Of a stretch of DNA of 64,000 nt, positions 35,006-43,871 are shown piece after piece. How positions within the stretch are numbered: the first letter of the stretch is position 1; every line of letters starts with the position of its first letter. This DNA is from Flavobacteriaceae bacterium (GTDB taxonomy: Bacteria > Bacteroidota > Bacteroidia > Flavobacteriales > Flavobacteriaceae). The notes beneath the pieces were generated by a model. It did not search any database. It was not told the DNA's origin and was given only the letters and a program-made list of their open reading frames with translations. Both the position numbers and the translations under genes were made by a program. Location of the stretch: contig JANQSO010000007.1 of assembly GCA_028284005.1 (NCBI GenBank), positions 372,001-436,000 on the forward strand, in the 5' to 3' direction.

Positions 35006-36511
35006 TTACCTGTTCCTCCAGAAAAAAGGTGTTAGCAAGATAAGCACTGTAAATAGCTCCAAACGACCTATTAGCATTAAAAAGCATGACCACAATTTTG
35101 TTAGGTCCGGCAAACTTCCATAATTATTTACCGGTCCCAGATCACCCAATGCAGGACCTACATTGCCTAAAGTAGATGCTGCAGCGCCCAAAGCTGTATC
35201 AAAATCAAGCCCCAGCCAGGAAAAAACCAGTACTCCAACAATAAACGAAAGCATATACAAAATGAAGAAGCCTAATATATTGAATACGATAGGTTGCTGC
35301 ACTGCTTTGTTGTTATACCTAACAGGTAAGACCGCATGCGGGTGCAATGTCCTTTTAAACTCCATAATACCATTCTTCACCATGATCAAATGGCGTACAA
35401 TTTTCACGCCTCCTGCGGTAGACCCGGAAGAACCTCCTAAAAACATCAAGCCAAAGAAGAAGATAGTCAAAAAGGGCGTCCATAACATATAATCTGCCGT
35501 AATAAAACCAGTGGTGGTCACAATTGCAAGTACCTGGAACAATCCGTGACGTACAGCACTTTCAAATTCTCCCCAAACCATAGGATGTGTAATACTGGAA
35601 TCTGTAATGTCATCTTGAAAATAGATAACCAATGAAGCTACAATTGTAAATACAAGGATAGCATATACGTATAACCGAAATTCTTCATCTTTAAATATTT
35701 TGCTGAACTTGGTTTTAAAAGCAAAGTAGCTTAGTACAAAATTAGTTCCCGCCAAAAACATGAAGAACATGATGATGTACTGTATTAACGGTTGTCCGTT
35801 CCAATGAGCAACACTGGCGTTTTTAGTAGAAAAACCTCCCGTACTAAGAGTACTCAGCGAATGGTTAATTGCATCAAAAAAACTCATGCCTGCAATCTTA
35901 AGCAATATGGTTTCGGCTATGGTGTAACCCACATAGATAAGCCATAAACGTTTCGCCGTATCTGTAATACGCGGATGTAGTTTATCGCCCCCGGGACCCG
36001 GAGCTTCGGCAGCAAATAGTTGCATTCCTCCTATCCCAAGCAAAGGTAGAATAGCAATTGCCAATACGATAATACCCATTCCTCCTATCCAGTGTGTGAT
36101 GCTACGCCAAAAAAGTACTCCGTTGGGAACACTCTCAATATCACTTAAAATGGTTGCTCCGGTAGTAGTATAGCCACTCATCGTTTCAAAAAATGCATTT
36201 GTAAAACTTGGAATAGTACCGGTAAATACATAGGGAAGTGTTCCCGCCAGGGACATAAATATCCAACCAAAAGTTACGATAATATACCCTTCTCTTTTTT
36301 TAATTTCTTTACGGTGATCACGAGTGGCAAGCATGATTGCCCCACCAAGAATAAGTGTAACAATTCCGGCTAAGAGCATTTCCTTAACAACACCATCTTC
36401 ATAAGCAAAGCTCACCAAGGCAGCCAATAACATAAAGCCCCCGTTAACAGTAAGCAAAAGCCCCATTAAATGAAAGATAATTTTAAAATTGATCCTGGAA
36501 ATCGAACGCAT
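35006..36511 (-). CDS. trkH: TrkH-family potassium uptake channel
   Basis: 501 residues, about 11-12 membrane helices. The four pore-loop selectivity segments can be seen: SGYTTTGATIL, TLSTGGFSTKN, ATTTGFITADY and TLGNVGPALGD. FLGGSSGSTAGGVKIVRH (about 345-362) marks the gating region of loop D2/D3. It forms the K+ pore of the Trk/Ktr system in the inner membrane, gated by the cytosolic NAD(H)/ATP-binding TrkA ring. Its ATG overlaps the trkA stop by one base (TAATG), so the two are translationally coupled. Confidence 0.95.
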   Translation of the reverse strand: MRSISRINFKIIFHLMGLLLTVNGGFMLLAALVSFAYEDGVVKEMLLAGIVTLILGGAIMLATRDHRKEIKKREGYIIVTFGWIFMSLAGTLPYVFTGTIPSFTNAFFETMSGYTTTGATILSDIESVPNGVLFWRSITHWIGGMGIIVLAIAILPLLGIGGMQLFAAEAPGPGGDKLHPRITDTAKRLWLIYVGYTIAETILLKIAGMSFFDAINHSLSTLSTGGFSTKNASVAHWNGQPLIQYIIMFFMFLAGTNFVLSYFAFKTKFSKIFKDEEFRLYVYAILVFTIVASLVIYFQDDITDSSITHPMVWGEFESAVRHGLFQVLAIVTTTGFITADYMLWTPFLTIFFFGLMFLGGSSGSTAGGVKIVRHLIMVKNGIMEFKRTLHPHAVLPVRYNNKAVQQPIVFNILGFFILYMLSFIVGVLVFSWLGLDFDTALGAAASTLGNVGPALGDLGPVNNYGSLPDLTKLWSCFLMLIGRLELFTVLILLTPFFWRNR

Positions 36512-37860
36512 TACACAAAGAGTTTTTCAACTTTGGCAATAGATTGTGGTAAACAGCATACTACTATACGGTCACCGCTTTGTATTTTAAAATCTCCTAA
36601 TGCTATGATGCCTTCACCGTTTCTAACTACTCCACCGATAACTGCAGATCTCGGGAAGTCGATCTCTTTAATGACCATATCGCAAACTTTGGAAGTAGGA
36701 GAAACAATAAATTCCAAAAGTTCTGCATTCATGTTATTCAGCTTTGTCATAGCTACCACTTCACCTTTTCTTACATAGCGAAAAATATTATTTGCGGCCA
36801 GAAGCTTCTTGTTGATGAGTGTATCTATCCCTATGGAATGAGATAACTGAAAGTAATCCATATTCTCGACCAAAGCAATTGCTTTTTTTACTCCTTTGGA
36901 TTTAGCGACCAAACAGGACATGATATTGGTCTCACTATTACCTGTTACTGAAATAAAGGCGTCCATATCGCTTATGGATTCTTCCTGAAGCAATTCTACA
37001 TTCCTTCCATCACCATTGATCACAAGGCAATTTGGGAGGTCATCTGCAATCTCAAACGCTTTATTTTTATCGTTCTCAATAAGCTTTACGTTAAAGCTGT
37101 TTTTGCAAAGATCATTAGCAGTTTTGCATCCAATATTACTTCCGCCTAAGATCATTACATTTTTAATTTCCTCACGTACCTTCCCACTCAACTTATAGAT
37201 ATGGTCAACGCCTGTTCTGGTAGTTGTAAAATAGACCTGGTCTCCTTCTTTGAACTTAGTATCCCCTCGCGGAATAAGAGTATATTGTGTACCGTAGCGC
37301 TGTATAGCAATTGGCACATATTTCAACTCAGGATATTCTCTTCCAACTTCTCTCACGGTTTTCCCAACAAAAGCAGTTGTTCTCGAAAGTGAAAGTCCGA
37401 TCATGGTGAGTGCACCATCTTCAAACTCATACGTATCATTAAAAGCGCTTTGATTAAGAAGTAATTCTATTTCATTAGCAGCAAGGGATTCTGGAGAGAT
37501 CAATTCATCAATACCAAATTTTGTAAATCCAACTTCGTCCTTGTTCTCAATGAATTCGGTATTGGAAATACGGGCTATGGTTCGTTTCGCACCTAGTTGC
37601 TTTGCCAAAACACAAACAGTGATATTGGTAGTTTCGCTTGAGGTAACTGCAATCACCAGGTCTGTACGTGCTACTTTAGAATCCCGCAATACCGAAATCG
37701 ATGTAGCATCTCCCCTAATAACACGAATATCCAAATGAGTATCGGCATAGGCCAAAGAATCTCTATTGGTATCTATAAGTGTAATATCCTGGGACTCGAA
37801 AGAAAGAAGTTTTGCTAAATGAAATCCAACTTCACCGGCACCGGCAATAATAATTTTCAT
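36511..37860 (-). CDS. trkA: Trk potassium system NAD-binding subunit TrkA
   Basis: 449 residues, the duplicated form: two RCK_N Rossmann domains (MKIIIAGAGEVGFHLAKLL at 1-19, and NVMILGGSNIGCKTANDL at about 235-252), each followed by an RCK_C ligand-binding domain. LVIAVTSSETTNITVCVLAKQLG is the second half of the first Rossmann fold. It controls the TrkH pore. It is upstream of and overlaps trkH by one base. A minus-strand -7 box lies 24 bp upstream. Confidence 0.96.
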   Translation of the reverse strand: MKIIIAGAGEVGFHLAKLLSFESQDITLIDTNRDSLAYADTHLDIRVIRGDATSISVLRDSKVARTDLVIAVTSSETTNITVCVLAKQLGAKRTIARISNTEFIENKDEVGFTKFGIDELISPESLAANEIELLLNQSAFNDTYEFEDGALTMIGLSLSRTTAFVGKTVREVGREYPELKYVPIAIQRYGTQYTLIPRGDTKFKEGDQVYFTTTRTGVDHIYKLSGKVREEIKNVMILGGSNIGCKTANDLCKNSFNVKLIENDKNKAFEIADDLPNCLVINGDGRNVELLQEESISDMDAFISVTGNSETNIMSCLVAKSKGVKKAIALVENMDYFQLSHSIGIDTLINKKLLAANNIFRYVRKGEVVAMTKLNNMNAELLEFIVSPTSKVCDMVIKEIDFPRSAVIGGVVRNGEGIIALGDFKIQSGDRIVVCCLPQSIAKVEKLFV

Positions 37861-37883
37861 AAAATCTTAAGCAATAGGTATCA

Positions 37884-37891
37884 CAAAGGTA
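37884..37891 (-). promoter_or_regulatory. Candidate -7 box of trkAH
   Basis: TACCTTTG on the minus strand, exact fit to TAnnTTTG, 23 bp before the trkA ATG. No -33 TTG at standard spacing. Confidence 0.5.
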
Positions 37892-37970
37892 TAGAATTTA
37901 ATACAATTGGCACATAATCAAATATAATTCTATTAAACAGATGATTAGTTCACAAATTGTAAAAAAATGG

Positions 37971-37978
37971 TAGCTTTG
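37971..37978 (+). promoter_or_regulatory. Candidate -7 box of ubiE; decides the start codon
   Basis: TAGCTTTG fits TAnnTTTG. It overlaps an upstream in-frame ATG at 37967, making that start unusable if the box is real and favouring ATG at 37994. Confidence 0.55.
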
Positions 37979-37993
37979 CAGCCGCTATTTACT

Positions 37994-38725
37994 ATGAGTG
38001 AAAAAGTAAAACCATATAAAGATTCCAATCTCAACAAGAAGAAACAGGTCGAGCAAATGTTCGATACGATCTCGGGAAATTATGATGGACTTAACCGTTT
38101 AATTTCATTGGGAACAGATACCAAATGGCGAAAAAAGGTGATTAAAATGGTGGCTGAAAGAAAACCGGATACAATTCTGGATATTGCCACAGGAACAGGA
38201 GACCTTGCTATTAAATTTGCTGAAAAAACAAGTACTTCAAAAATTGTAGGGCTGGACCTTTCTGAAGGAATGCTTAGTATTGCAAGGAAAAAGGTTTTGG
38301 GCACTTCTATTGAAAATACCATAGAATTTATAAAAGGAGATTCTGAAGCATTACCTTTTGGAAATGACTCATTTGAAGCGATCACGGTCTCTTTTGGAAT
38401 TCGAAATTTTGAAGATCTGGAAAAAGGGCTTTCAGAAATTTACAGAGTCTTAAAACCTAACGGGCTATTTGTTATCCTGGAAACCTCGGTACCTACAAAA
38501 TTTCCATTTAAACAAGGGTATTTTTTTTACTGCAAAGGTCTATTGCCTTTTATAGGTAAGATCTTTTCAAAAGATAAAGTAGCCTACAAATATTTAAGTG
38601 AAAGCGCTTCTGTTTTTCCATATGGAGAAAAACTCAACAATATTTTAAGAAAAATAGGGTTTATAGAGGTGAAAAATAAACCACAAACTTTTGGCGTGGC
38701 GACAATTTATAACGCTACCAAATAA
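37994..38725 (+). CDS. ubiE: Demethylmenaquinone methyltransferase
   Basis: 243 residues from the ATG at 37994 (MSEKVKPYKDSNLNKKKQ). An upstream in-frame ATG at 37967 would add nine residues but overlaps the promoter box. Motifs: VEQMFDTISGNYDGLNR, SAM motif TILDIATGTGDLAIKF, and the family signature SFGIRNFEDLEKGLSEIYRV split around RNF. It makes menaquinone from demethylmenaquinone; flavobacteria use menaquinone as the acceptor for Nqr. The porT gene follows after 2 bp, so both are likely on one mRNA. Confidence 0.94.
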   Translation: MSEKVKPYKDSNLNKKKQVEQMFDTISGNYDGLNRLISLGTDTKWRKKVIKMVAERKPDTILDIATGTGDLAIKFAEKTSTSKIVGLDLSEGMLSIARKKVLGTSIENTIEFIKGDSEALPFGNDSFEAITVSFGIRNFEDLEKGLSEIYRVLKPNGLFVILETSVPTKFPFKQGYFFYCKGLLPFIGKIFSKDKVAYKYLSESASVFPYGEKLNNILRKIGFIEVKNKPQTFGVATIYNATK

Positions 38726-38727
38726 TT

Positions 38728-39435
38728 ATGAAGAAATTATTTTTTGTATTAGCAATTGTTTTGTTTGCACAAAGTGTACAGGCACAATTATTCAGCAAAG
38801 AGAGATTGGCAAATCTGGAAAATTTTGACAATCGCTTTCTTACCTGGGGTTATTTTTTAGGTTTTAATTCTTATGACTTCAAGTTCGACTATATCGATCA
38901 AAATACAGACGCCAATACAGACGTACTTGTAGAAGGGCAGTCCGGATTTAATGTAGGGCTTATTGGCGATATGCGTATCAATAACTATGTAAACCTGCGC
39001 CTGGAGCCGGGACTGTATTACACCCAACGAAACCTTACATTTCCTGGCTTTGAAGAAGAAAAGGATTTTTTACGGGAAGTGAAGTCAACTTATATTCATG
39101 TTCCGCTACTAGTGAAACTATCAACTAAAAGGTTGAACAATATTCGCCCCTTTATTGTTGCCGGAATCTCCACATCGCTCAATTTATCAAGTAATCAGAA
39201 GAACCCGGATGATAATTCGAATGGAGAATTTAGAATGACCAATAGTACAAGTTATTACGAACTTGGATTTGGAATAGATTTCTATCTGTATTACTTTAAA
39301 TTTACACCTTCAATTCGTGGAGTGTTCGCCATGAGTGATGAGTTGGTTAAGGATGCAGATCCCAATAGCCCCTGGACAAGCAATATAGAGACCATGGCAA
39401 CCAGAGGTATTTTCATCAATTTTACGTTTCAGTAA
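38728..39435 (+). CDS. porT: PorT-family outer membrane protein (type IX secretion)
   Basis: 235 residues. Signal peptide 1-20 (VQAQ). The body is an eight-strand-like outer membrane barrel with FLTWGYFLGFNSYDFKFDY, NVGLIGDMRINNYVNLRLEPG, YIHVPLLVKLST and the C-terminal GIFINFTFQ. This is the PorT/SprT pattern rather than a generic PorT-like barrel, and PorT is required for T9SS secretion and gliding in relatives. Location right behind ubiE is an arrangement I know from other flavobacteria. Its 3' end overlaps the convergent methyltransferase by 14 bp. Confidence 0.85.
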   Translation: MKKLFFVLAIVLFAQSVQAQLFSKERLANLENFDNRFLTWGYFLGFNSYDFKFDYIDQNTDANTDVLVEGQSGFNVGLIGDMRINNYVNLRLEPGLYYTQRNLTFPGFEEEKDFLREVKSTYIHVPLLVKLSTKRLNNIRPFIVAGISTSLNLSSNQKNPDDNSNGEFRMTNSTSYYELGFGIDFYLYYFKFTPSIRGVFAMSDELVKDADPNSPWTSNIETMATRGIFINFTFQ

Positions 39436-40150
39436 ACCGCCTGAATTCACTTAACAAAATAGCTGTTGCCGTTGCCACATTCAGACTTTCGGTATCATGC
39501 TGTTCGCCAAATTGTGGAATAGTAATTCTTTCATGAATTAATGCCAGGACCTCATCAGAAATTCCACTAGCTTCATTGCCCATAACCACAACAGCTTCTT
39601 TTGGCAGTCTGTTAGAATACACATTGCTCCCTTGCATACATGCACCATAAACCGGCAGAGGGGTATTTCTCAAAAATTCTGAAAGCGAAACATACCCAAC
39701 CTGCACTCTTGCAATAGAACCCATAGTAGCCTGTACCACTTTTGGATTGTAACAGTCTGCCGTATCCTTTGAACATACCAATTGGGTTACTCCAAACCAA
39801 TCACACAAACGGATGATCGTTCCCAAATTCCCCGGGTCACGAACAGCGTCCAGAGCTACTATTAGCCCTTCGTTCTTTACTGTCTTTTGTTCAGGGATCT
39901 CAAAAACCGCCAATGAAGTATTGGCAGTCTTCAAAAAACTTAGTTTTTGAAGCTCTGTTTCAGTAACCTGAAAGTGATCTTTAGAGGAGCTTATGGTCTT
40001 TTCTGTAGAAAAAAGGGAGTGTAATTGTAATCCGGCCGTTAGAAATTCGTTGATAACTTTCGGGCCCTCAGCAACAAAAAGCCCAGTTTTATCCCGGTAC
40101 TTTTTTTGTTGTAAACTCGTTATTAATTTTATTTGACCTTTACTTACCAA
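39422..40150 (-). CDS. TrmH/SpoU-family RNA 2'-O-methyltransferase
   Basis: About 242 residues from a TTG at 40150 (MVSKGQIKLITSLQQKKYR). The frame remains open to a TTG at 40195, but that would overlap the divergent tamL gene and its promoter, and relatives begin near VSKxQIK. N-terminal substrate-binding domain (LFVAEGPKVINEFL), then the SPOUT knot: ALDAVRDPGNLGTIIRLCDWFG (motif 1), VVVMGNEASGISDEVL (motif 2), and IPQFGEQHDTESLNVATATA (motif 3). It methylates rRNA or tRNA ribose; the site cannot be told. No ATG start exists in this frame. Confidence 0.9.
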   Translation of the reverse strand: MVSKGQIKLITSLQQKKYRDKTGLFVAEGPKVINEFLTAGLQLHSLFSTEKTISSSKDHFQVTETELQKLSFLKTANTSLAVFEIPEQKTVKNEGLIVALDAVRDPGNLGTIIRLCDWFGVTQLVCSKDTADCYNPKVVQATMGSIARVQVGYVSLSEFLRNTPLPVYGACMQGSNVYSNRLPKEAVVVMGNEASGISDEVLALIHERITIPQFGEQHDTESLNVATATAILLSEFRRFTET

Positions 40151-40157
40151 AATATAG

Positions 40158-40165
40158 TATTTTTG
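40158..40165 (+). promoter_or_regulatory. Candidate -7 box of tamL
   Basis: TATTTTTG fits TAnnTTTG, 21 bp before the tamL TTG start. A TTG at 40133-40135 gives a 22-bp spacer, slightly long. Confidence 0.45.
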
Positions 40166-40186
40166 AATTGAAGTAAATCCATACGA

Positions 40187-42745
40187 TTGACCCAAACCCT
40201 CACAAAAATATCACTATTTTTAGGATTAACGATATTCCTCTTTTCCTGTAACGCTGTGAAACGTGTTGATGACGATAAATTCTTATTAACCGAAAATACT
40301 ATTGTTGTAGACAGTGTTAAAATTAAAGACCCAAAAGTATACAGCCAGTTATCACAACGGCCAAACTCAAAAGTATTGGGGATTCCCATTGGTATTTATA
40401 TCTACAATTTAGCAAATCCCAGCCCGGACTCCACCTTCCAGCGTTGGTTACACAAAAATCCAAAAAGGGAAGAACGCCTGGTACGCTTTCTTTCCCAAAA
40501 ACAAGTAGATGAGCTTGGTAACAGTTATGTAGGTTTTAATAAATGGTTACAGAAATCCGGAGATGCTCCTGTAGTCATCGATGAAGACAAAATCAATAAA
40601 TCGATAAATCGCTTAAAAAGATACTATTCAAGTTTTGGATATTTTAACACCCAGGCAGATTATACGATAAACAAAAATGAAAATAAAGAAAAAAGAGCCT
40701 CGATCACCTATAATGTAAAACGCTATCAGCCGTATTTTATAGATTCTATTTCCGAAAAAATTAGCTCCCCGGTTGTAGATTCCTTATATCAGAAAACCAA
40801 GAGGAATTCTTTTATAAAGAAAGGCAAACAATATGCGGCCAATGACTTTGTAAACGAACGTGACAGGTTAACCATTCAGTTTAGAAATTCCGGCCTGTAT
40901 TATTTTGATCAGGATTATGTTGGTTTTGAAGGAGATACCGTGCAAACAGGACATAAGGCCAATATGACCTTAATTATTCCTGACCGCAAGATCACCGATG
41001 GTGACAGCACACGTACCGAACCCTTCAAAATACATAAGATCAATGAGGTTCGTATCGTAACCGATTACAGTTATGCCAACAGAAATAAAAAGTTGAAAGA
41101 CTCTGCTTCTTATAACGGCTATAAACTATATAGCTACGAAGATTTAAAATTCAGGCCCAAGGCAATTACTGATGCTATTTCCATTGTTCCAAATAAGATC
41201 TTTAAAGATATAGACAGAACCCTCACCTACAATCAAATAAGCAATCTGCGTATCTTTAAATATCCAAATATATCCTATCAGGAAGATCCTAAAGATACTA
41301 CCGGTACGGGGCTCATTGCTACAGTGCTGTTAACCCCTCAAAAGAAATATACATTACAGGCAGATTTCGATGTAATTCCTTTTCCTTCCCCTATCCAGCA
41401 ATTTGGAATGGGGTTTAGTGCCACATTGCTTACCAGAAATGTGTTCAGAGGGGCAGAAACATTAGAGATCTCCGGCCGTGGAAATGTGGGTTCTTCCAAA
41501 GATGCCGCAGACAGTGACAGTCAGTTTTTCAATATTTCAGAAGTTGGAGGAGACATAAAGCTAACGTTACCGCGTATTTTGTTTCCAATCAATACGAATA
41601 AAGTAATTCCCAAATACATGTCACCTTTTACCAGTATGAGTTTAGGTGCCAATGCGCAAAATAACATTGGACTGGACAGGCAAAATTTCAATGCCATTTT
41701 CAATTACAACTGGAAACCTTCAAAGATTAGGAGCAACCAGATCGATCTAATGAACATTCAATATGTGCGTAATCTGAATATTGATAATTATTTCAATGTA
41801 TACCAGAGCTCTTATAACCGGCTTAACGAGATTGCCCAGGAAGAAGGGTATGATTTTATTGATACCTCTGCAGACCCTATGCTGGAAATTCCAACGGAAA
41901 CCGATGAGTTTATACGTTATATCTTAACAGGAGGCGACCCGGATGTTTCCGAAGATAATTTTCAGGAAGTATTAAGTATTGCCGAGAGGCGATTTCGTCT
42001 TACGGAAAACAATCTGATCTTTGCGTCCAACTTCACCTGGGTACGGGATAGCAGGGAGAATATTTTTGACAATAGTTTTTCAAGAATACGCTGGAAAATA
42101 GAAGTTGCAGGAAATTTACTATCTGGAATCGCAAATATTGCAGGTTTTGAAAAAAATGAAGATGGCAATTATAAAACCCTTGGAGTTGTATTTTCACAAT
42201 ATGCAAAAGCCGAAGCAGAATATATACGGCATTGGGAACTCAATGATAACAATATTTTTGCCATGAGAGCCTTTGGCGGGATCGCCATTCCGTATGGCAA
42301 TAGCAACAGTATTCCTTTCACCCGCAGTTATTTTGCAGGGGGTGCCAATGATAATCGTGGCTGGCGAGCATATGACCTGGGGCCCGGTAGTAGTGGAAGT
42401 GTATTAGATTTCAATGAGGCTAATTTTAAAATTGCTTTGAATGGAGAATACAGATATACTATTTTAGGAGATTTTAAAGGTGCTTTCTTTGTAGATGCAG
42501 GTAACATTTGGAATGTCTTTGACGATATTGAGGCTCCGCAGTTTAAGTTTGAAGGTATTCAAGACCTTAAAGAAATTGCAGTTGCTTCCGGCCTGGGGCT
42601 TCGTTATGACTTTGGATTCTTTGTTTTTCGCTTTGACGTTGGGTTTAAAACCCATGACCCGGCAAGGCCCGTAGGAGAACGTTGGTTTAAAGACTATAAT
42701 TTTGCAAATGCAGTTTACAACATAGGGATCAACTATCCCTTTTAA
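40187..42745 (+). CDS. tamL: TamL: lipid-anchored BamA/TamA-family outer membrane assembly protein
   Basis: 852 residues from a TTG start at 40187; an in-frame stop at 40169 leaves no ATG option (only ATA at 40181). Signal peptide with lipobox LFSC (Cys21). POTRA-like repeats occupy the first ~400 residues, including INRLKRYYSSFGYFNTQADY and NQISNLRIFKYPNISY. The C-terminal ~430 residues are an Omp85 barrel with SFAGGANDNRGWRAYDLGPG (fold-defining loop RGW rather than VRGF) and final strand NIGINYPF. Bacteroidota have a lipid-anchored TamA counterpart named TamL, which this fits. Essential envelope biogenesis role inferred. Confidence 0.88.
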   Translation: MTQTLTKISLFLGLTIFLFSCNAVKRVDDDKFLLTENTIVVDSVKIKDPKVYSQLSQRPNSKVLGIPIGIYIYNLANPSPDSTFQRWLHKNPKREERLVRFLSQKQVDELGNSYVGFNKWLQKSGDAPVVIDEDKINKSINRLKRYYSSFGYFNTQADYTINKNENKEKRASITYNVKRYQPYFIDSISEKISSPVVDSLYQKTKRNSFIKKGKQYAANDFVNERDRLTIQFRNSGLYYFDQDYVGFEGDTVQTGHKANMTLIIPDRKITDGDSTRTEPFKIHKINEVRIVTDYSYANRNKKLKDSASYNGYKLYSYEDLKFRPKAITDAISIVPNKIFKDIDRTLTYNQISNLRIFKYPNISYQEDPKDTTGTGLIATVLLTPQKKYTLQADFDVIPFPSPIQQFGMGFSATLLTRNVFRGAETLEISGRGNVGSSKDAADSDSQFFNISEVGGDIKLTLPRILFPINTNKVIPKYMSPFTSMSLGANAQNNIGLDRQNFNAIFNYNWKPSKIRSNQIDLMNIQYVRNLNIDNYFNVYQSSYNRLNEIAQEEGYDFIDTSADPMLEIPTETDEFIRYILTGGDPDVSEDNFQEVLSIAERRFRLTENNLIFASNFTWVRDSRENIFDNSFSRIRWKIEVAGNLLSGIANIAGFEKNEDGNYKTLGVVFSQYAKAEAEYIRHWELNDNNIFAMRAFGGIAIPYGNSNSIPFTRSYFAGGANDNRGWRAYDLGPGSSGSVLDFNEANFKIALNGEYRYTILGDFKGAFFVDAGNIWNVFDDIEAPQFKFEGIQDLKEIAVASGLGLRYDFGFFVFRFDVGFKTHDPARPVGERWFKDYNFANAVYNIGINYPF

Positions 42746-42760
42746 ACCATTAAATTTTGT

Positions 42761-42768
42761 TATTTTTG
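42761..42768 (+). promoter_or_regulatory. Candidate -7 box of fbaA-accD
   Basis: TATTTTTG fits TAnnTTTG, 20 bp before the fbaA ATG. No -33 TTG at usual spacing. Confidence 0.5.
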
Positions 42769-42788
42769 CTTTCCTAATCGATCAATCT

Positions 42789-43856
42789 ATGAGTCATTCC
42801 ATTCAACCCGGTGTAGCAACGGGAAGAGAAGTTCAAAAAATACACAAATTCGCTAAAGAAAAAGGATTTGCCCTACCGGCTGTTAATGTGGTTGGTTCCA
42901 ACAGTATTAATACTGTAATGGAAACTGCTTCCGCTTTAAATTCTCCTGTGATCATCCAATTTTCTAACGGAGGAGCCCACTTCAATGCAGGAAAAGGGCT
43001 TTCCAATGAAAATCAAAGAGCAGCTATTGCCGGTGGTGTTGCCGGAGCGAAACACATTCACGAATTGGCCAAATTATATGGTGCTACCGTAATTCTCCAT
43101 ACAGACCACTGTGCAAAAAAATTATTGCCCTGGGTGGATGGTTTACTGGATGCGGGCGAAGAACATTTTAAAAAGACCGGAGTTCCCTTGTATAGCTCAC
43201 ATATGCTAGATCTTTCCGAAGAACCTATTGAAGAGAATATTGAGATCTCAAAACGTTATTTGGAACGAATGAGTAAAATGGGAATGACCCTGGAAATAGA
43301 ATTAGGTATTACAGGAGGTGAAGAAGACGGTGTGGACAATACAGATGTGGATTCTTCAAAATTATATACACAACCTGAAGAGGTTTCCTATGCATATGAG
43401 GAATTAATGAAAGTCAGTGACCAATTTACCGTTGCTGCTGCCTTCGGAAATGTACACGGTGTTTACAAACCGGGAAATGTGAAGTTAACCCCGGTTATTC
43501 TCAAAAACTCCCAGGATTATGTTCAAAATAAATTCAATACGGGACATAATCCCATTGATTTCGTTTTTCACGGCGGAAGTGGTTCTACTCTGGAAGAAAT
43601 TAGAGAAGCCATTGGCTACGGTGTGATAAAGATGAATATTGATACCGACCTGCAATTTGCCTTTAATGAAGGAATTAGAGATTATATGGTCAATAATATT
43701 GATTATCTTGGAACTCAAATAGGAAATCCGGACGGAGCCGATGCTCCCAACAAGAAATATTACGATCCCCGTAAATGGTTACGCGAGGGTGAGCTTACAT
43801 TCAAGAAACGATTAGAACAAGCTTTTCAAGACTTGAACAACGTAAACACATTATAA
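42789..43856 (+). CDS. fbaA: Class II fructose-bisphosphate aldolase
   Basis: 355 residues, the length of E. coli-type FbaA. Catalytic Asp106 and zinc His107 in HTDHC; further zinc ligands in HGVYKPGN (about 223-230) and FHGGSGS (about 258-264). It cleaves fructose-1,6-bisphosphate in glycolysis and forms it in gluconeogenesis. It is followed 15 bp later by accD on the same strand, ending at a shared terminator, so the two form a small operon. Confidence 0.97.
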   Translation: MSHSIQPGVATGREVQKIHKFAKEKGFALPAVNVVGSNSINTVMETASALNSPVIIQFSNGGAHFNAGKGLSNENQRAAIAGGVAGAKHIHELAKLYGATVILHTDHCAKKLLPWVDGLLDAGEEHFKKTGVPLYSSHMLDLSEEPIEENIEISKRYLERMSKMGMTLEIELGITGGEEDGVDNTDVDSSKLYTQPEEVSYAYEELMKVSDQFTVAAAFGNVHGVYKPGNVKLTPVILKNSQDYVQNKFNTGHNPIDFVFHGGSGSTLEEIREAIGYGVIKMNIDTDLQFAFNEGIRDYMVNNIDYLGTQIGNPDGADAPNKKYYDPRKWLREGELTFKKRLEQAFQDLNNVNTL

Positions 43857-43871
43857 ACGAAACCCAACAAT

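Noticed and set aside
37967..37993. Upstream ATG of ubiE as the real start
   Set aside because: It overlaps the TAGCTTTG promoter box and adds residues (MVALQPLFT) unlike the family's N-terminus.
40151..40195. Longer N-terminus of the RNA methyltransferase
   Set aside because: It would overlap the divergent tamL start and promoter; family members begin near VSKxQIK.
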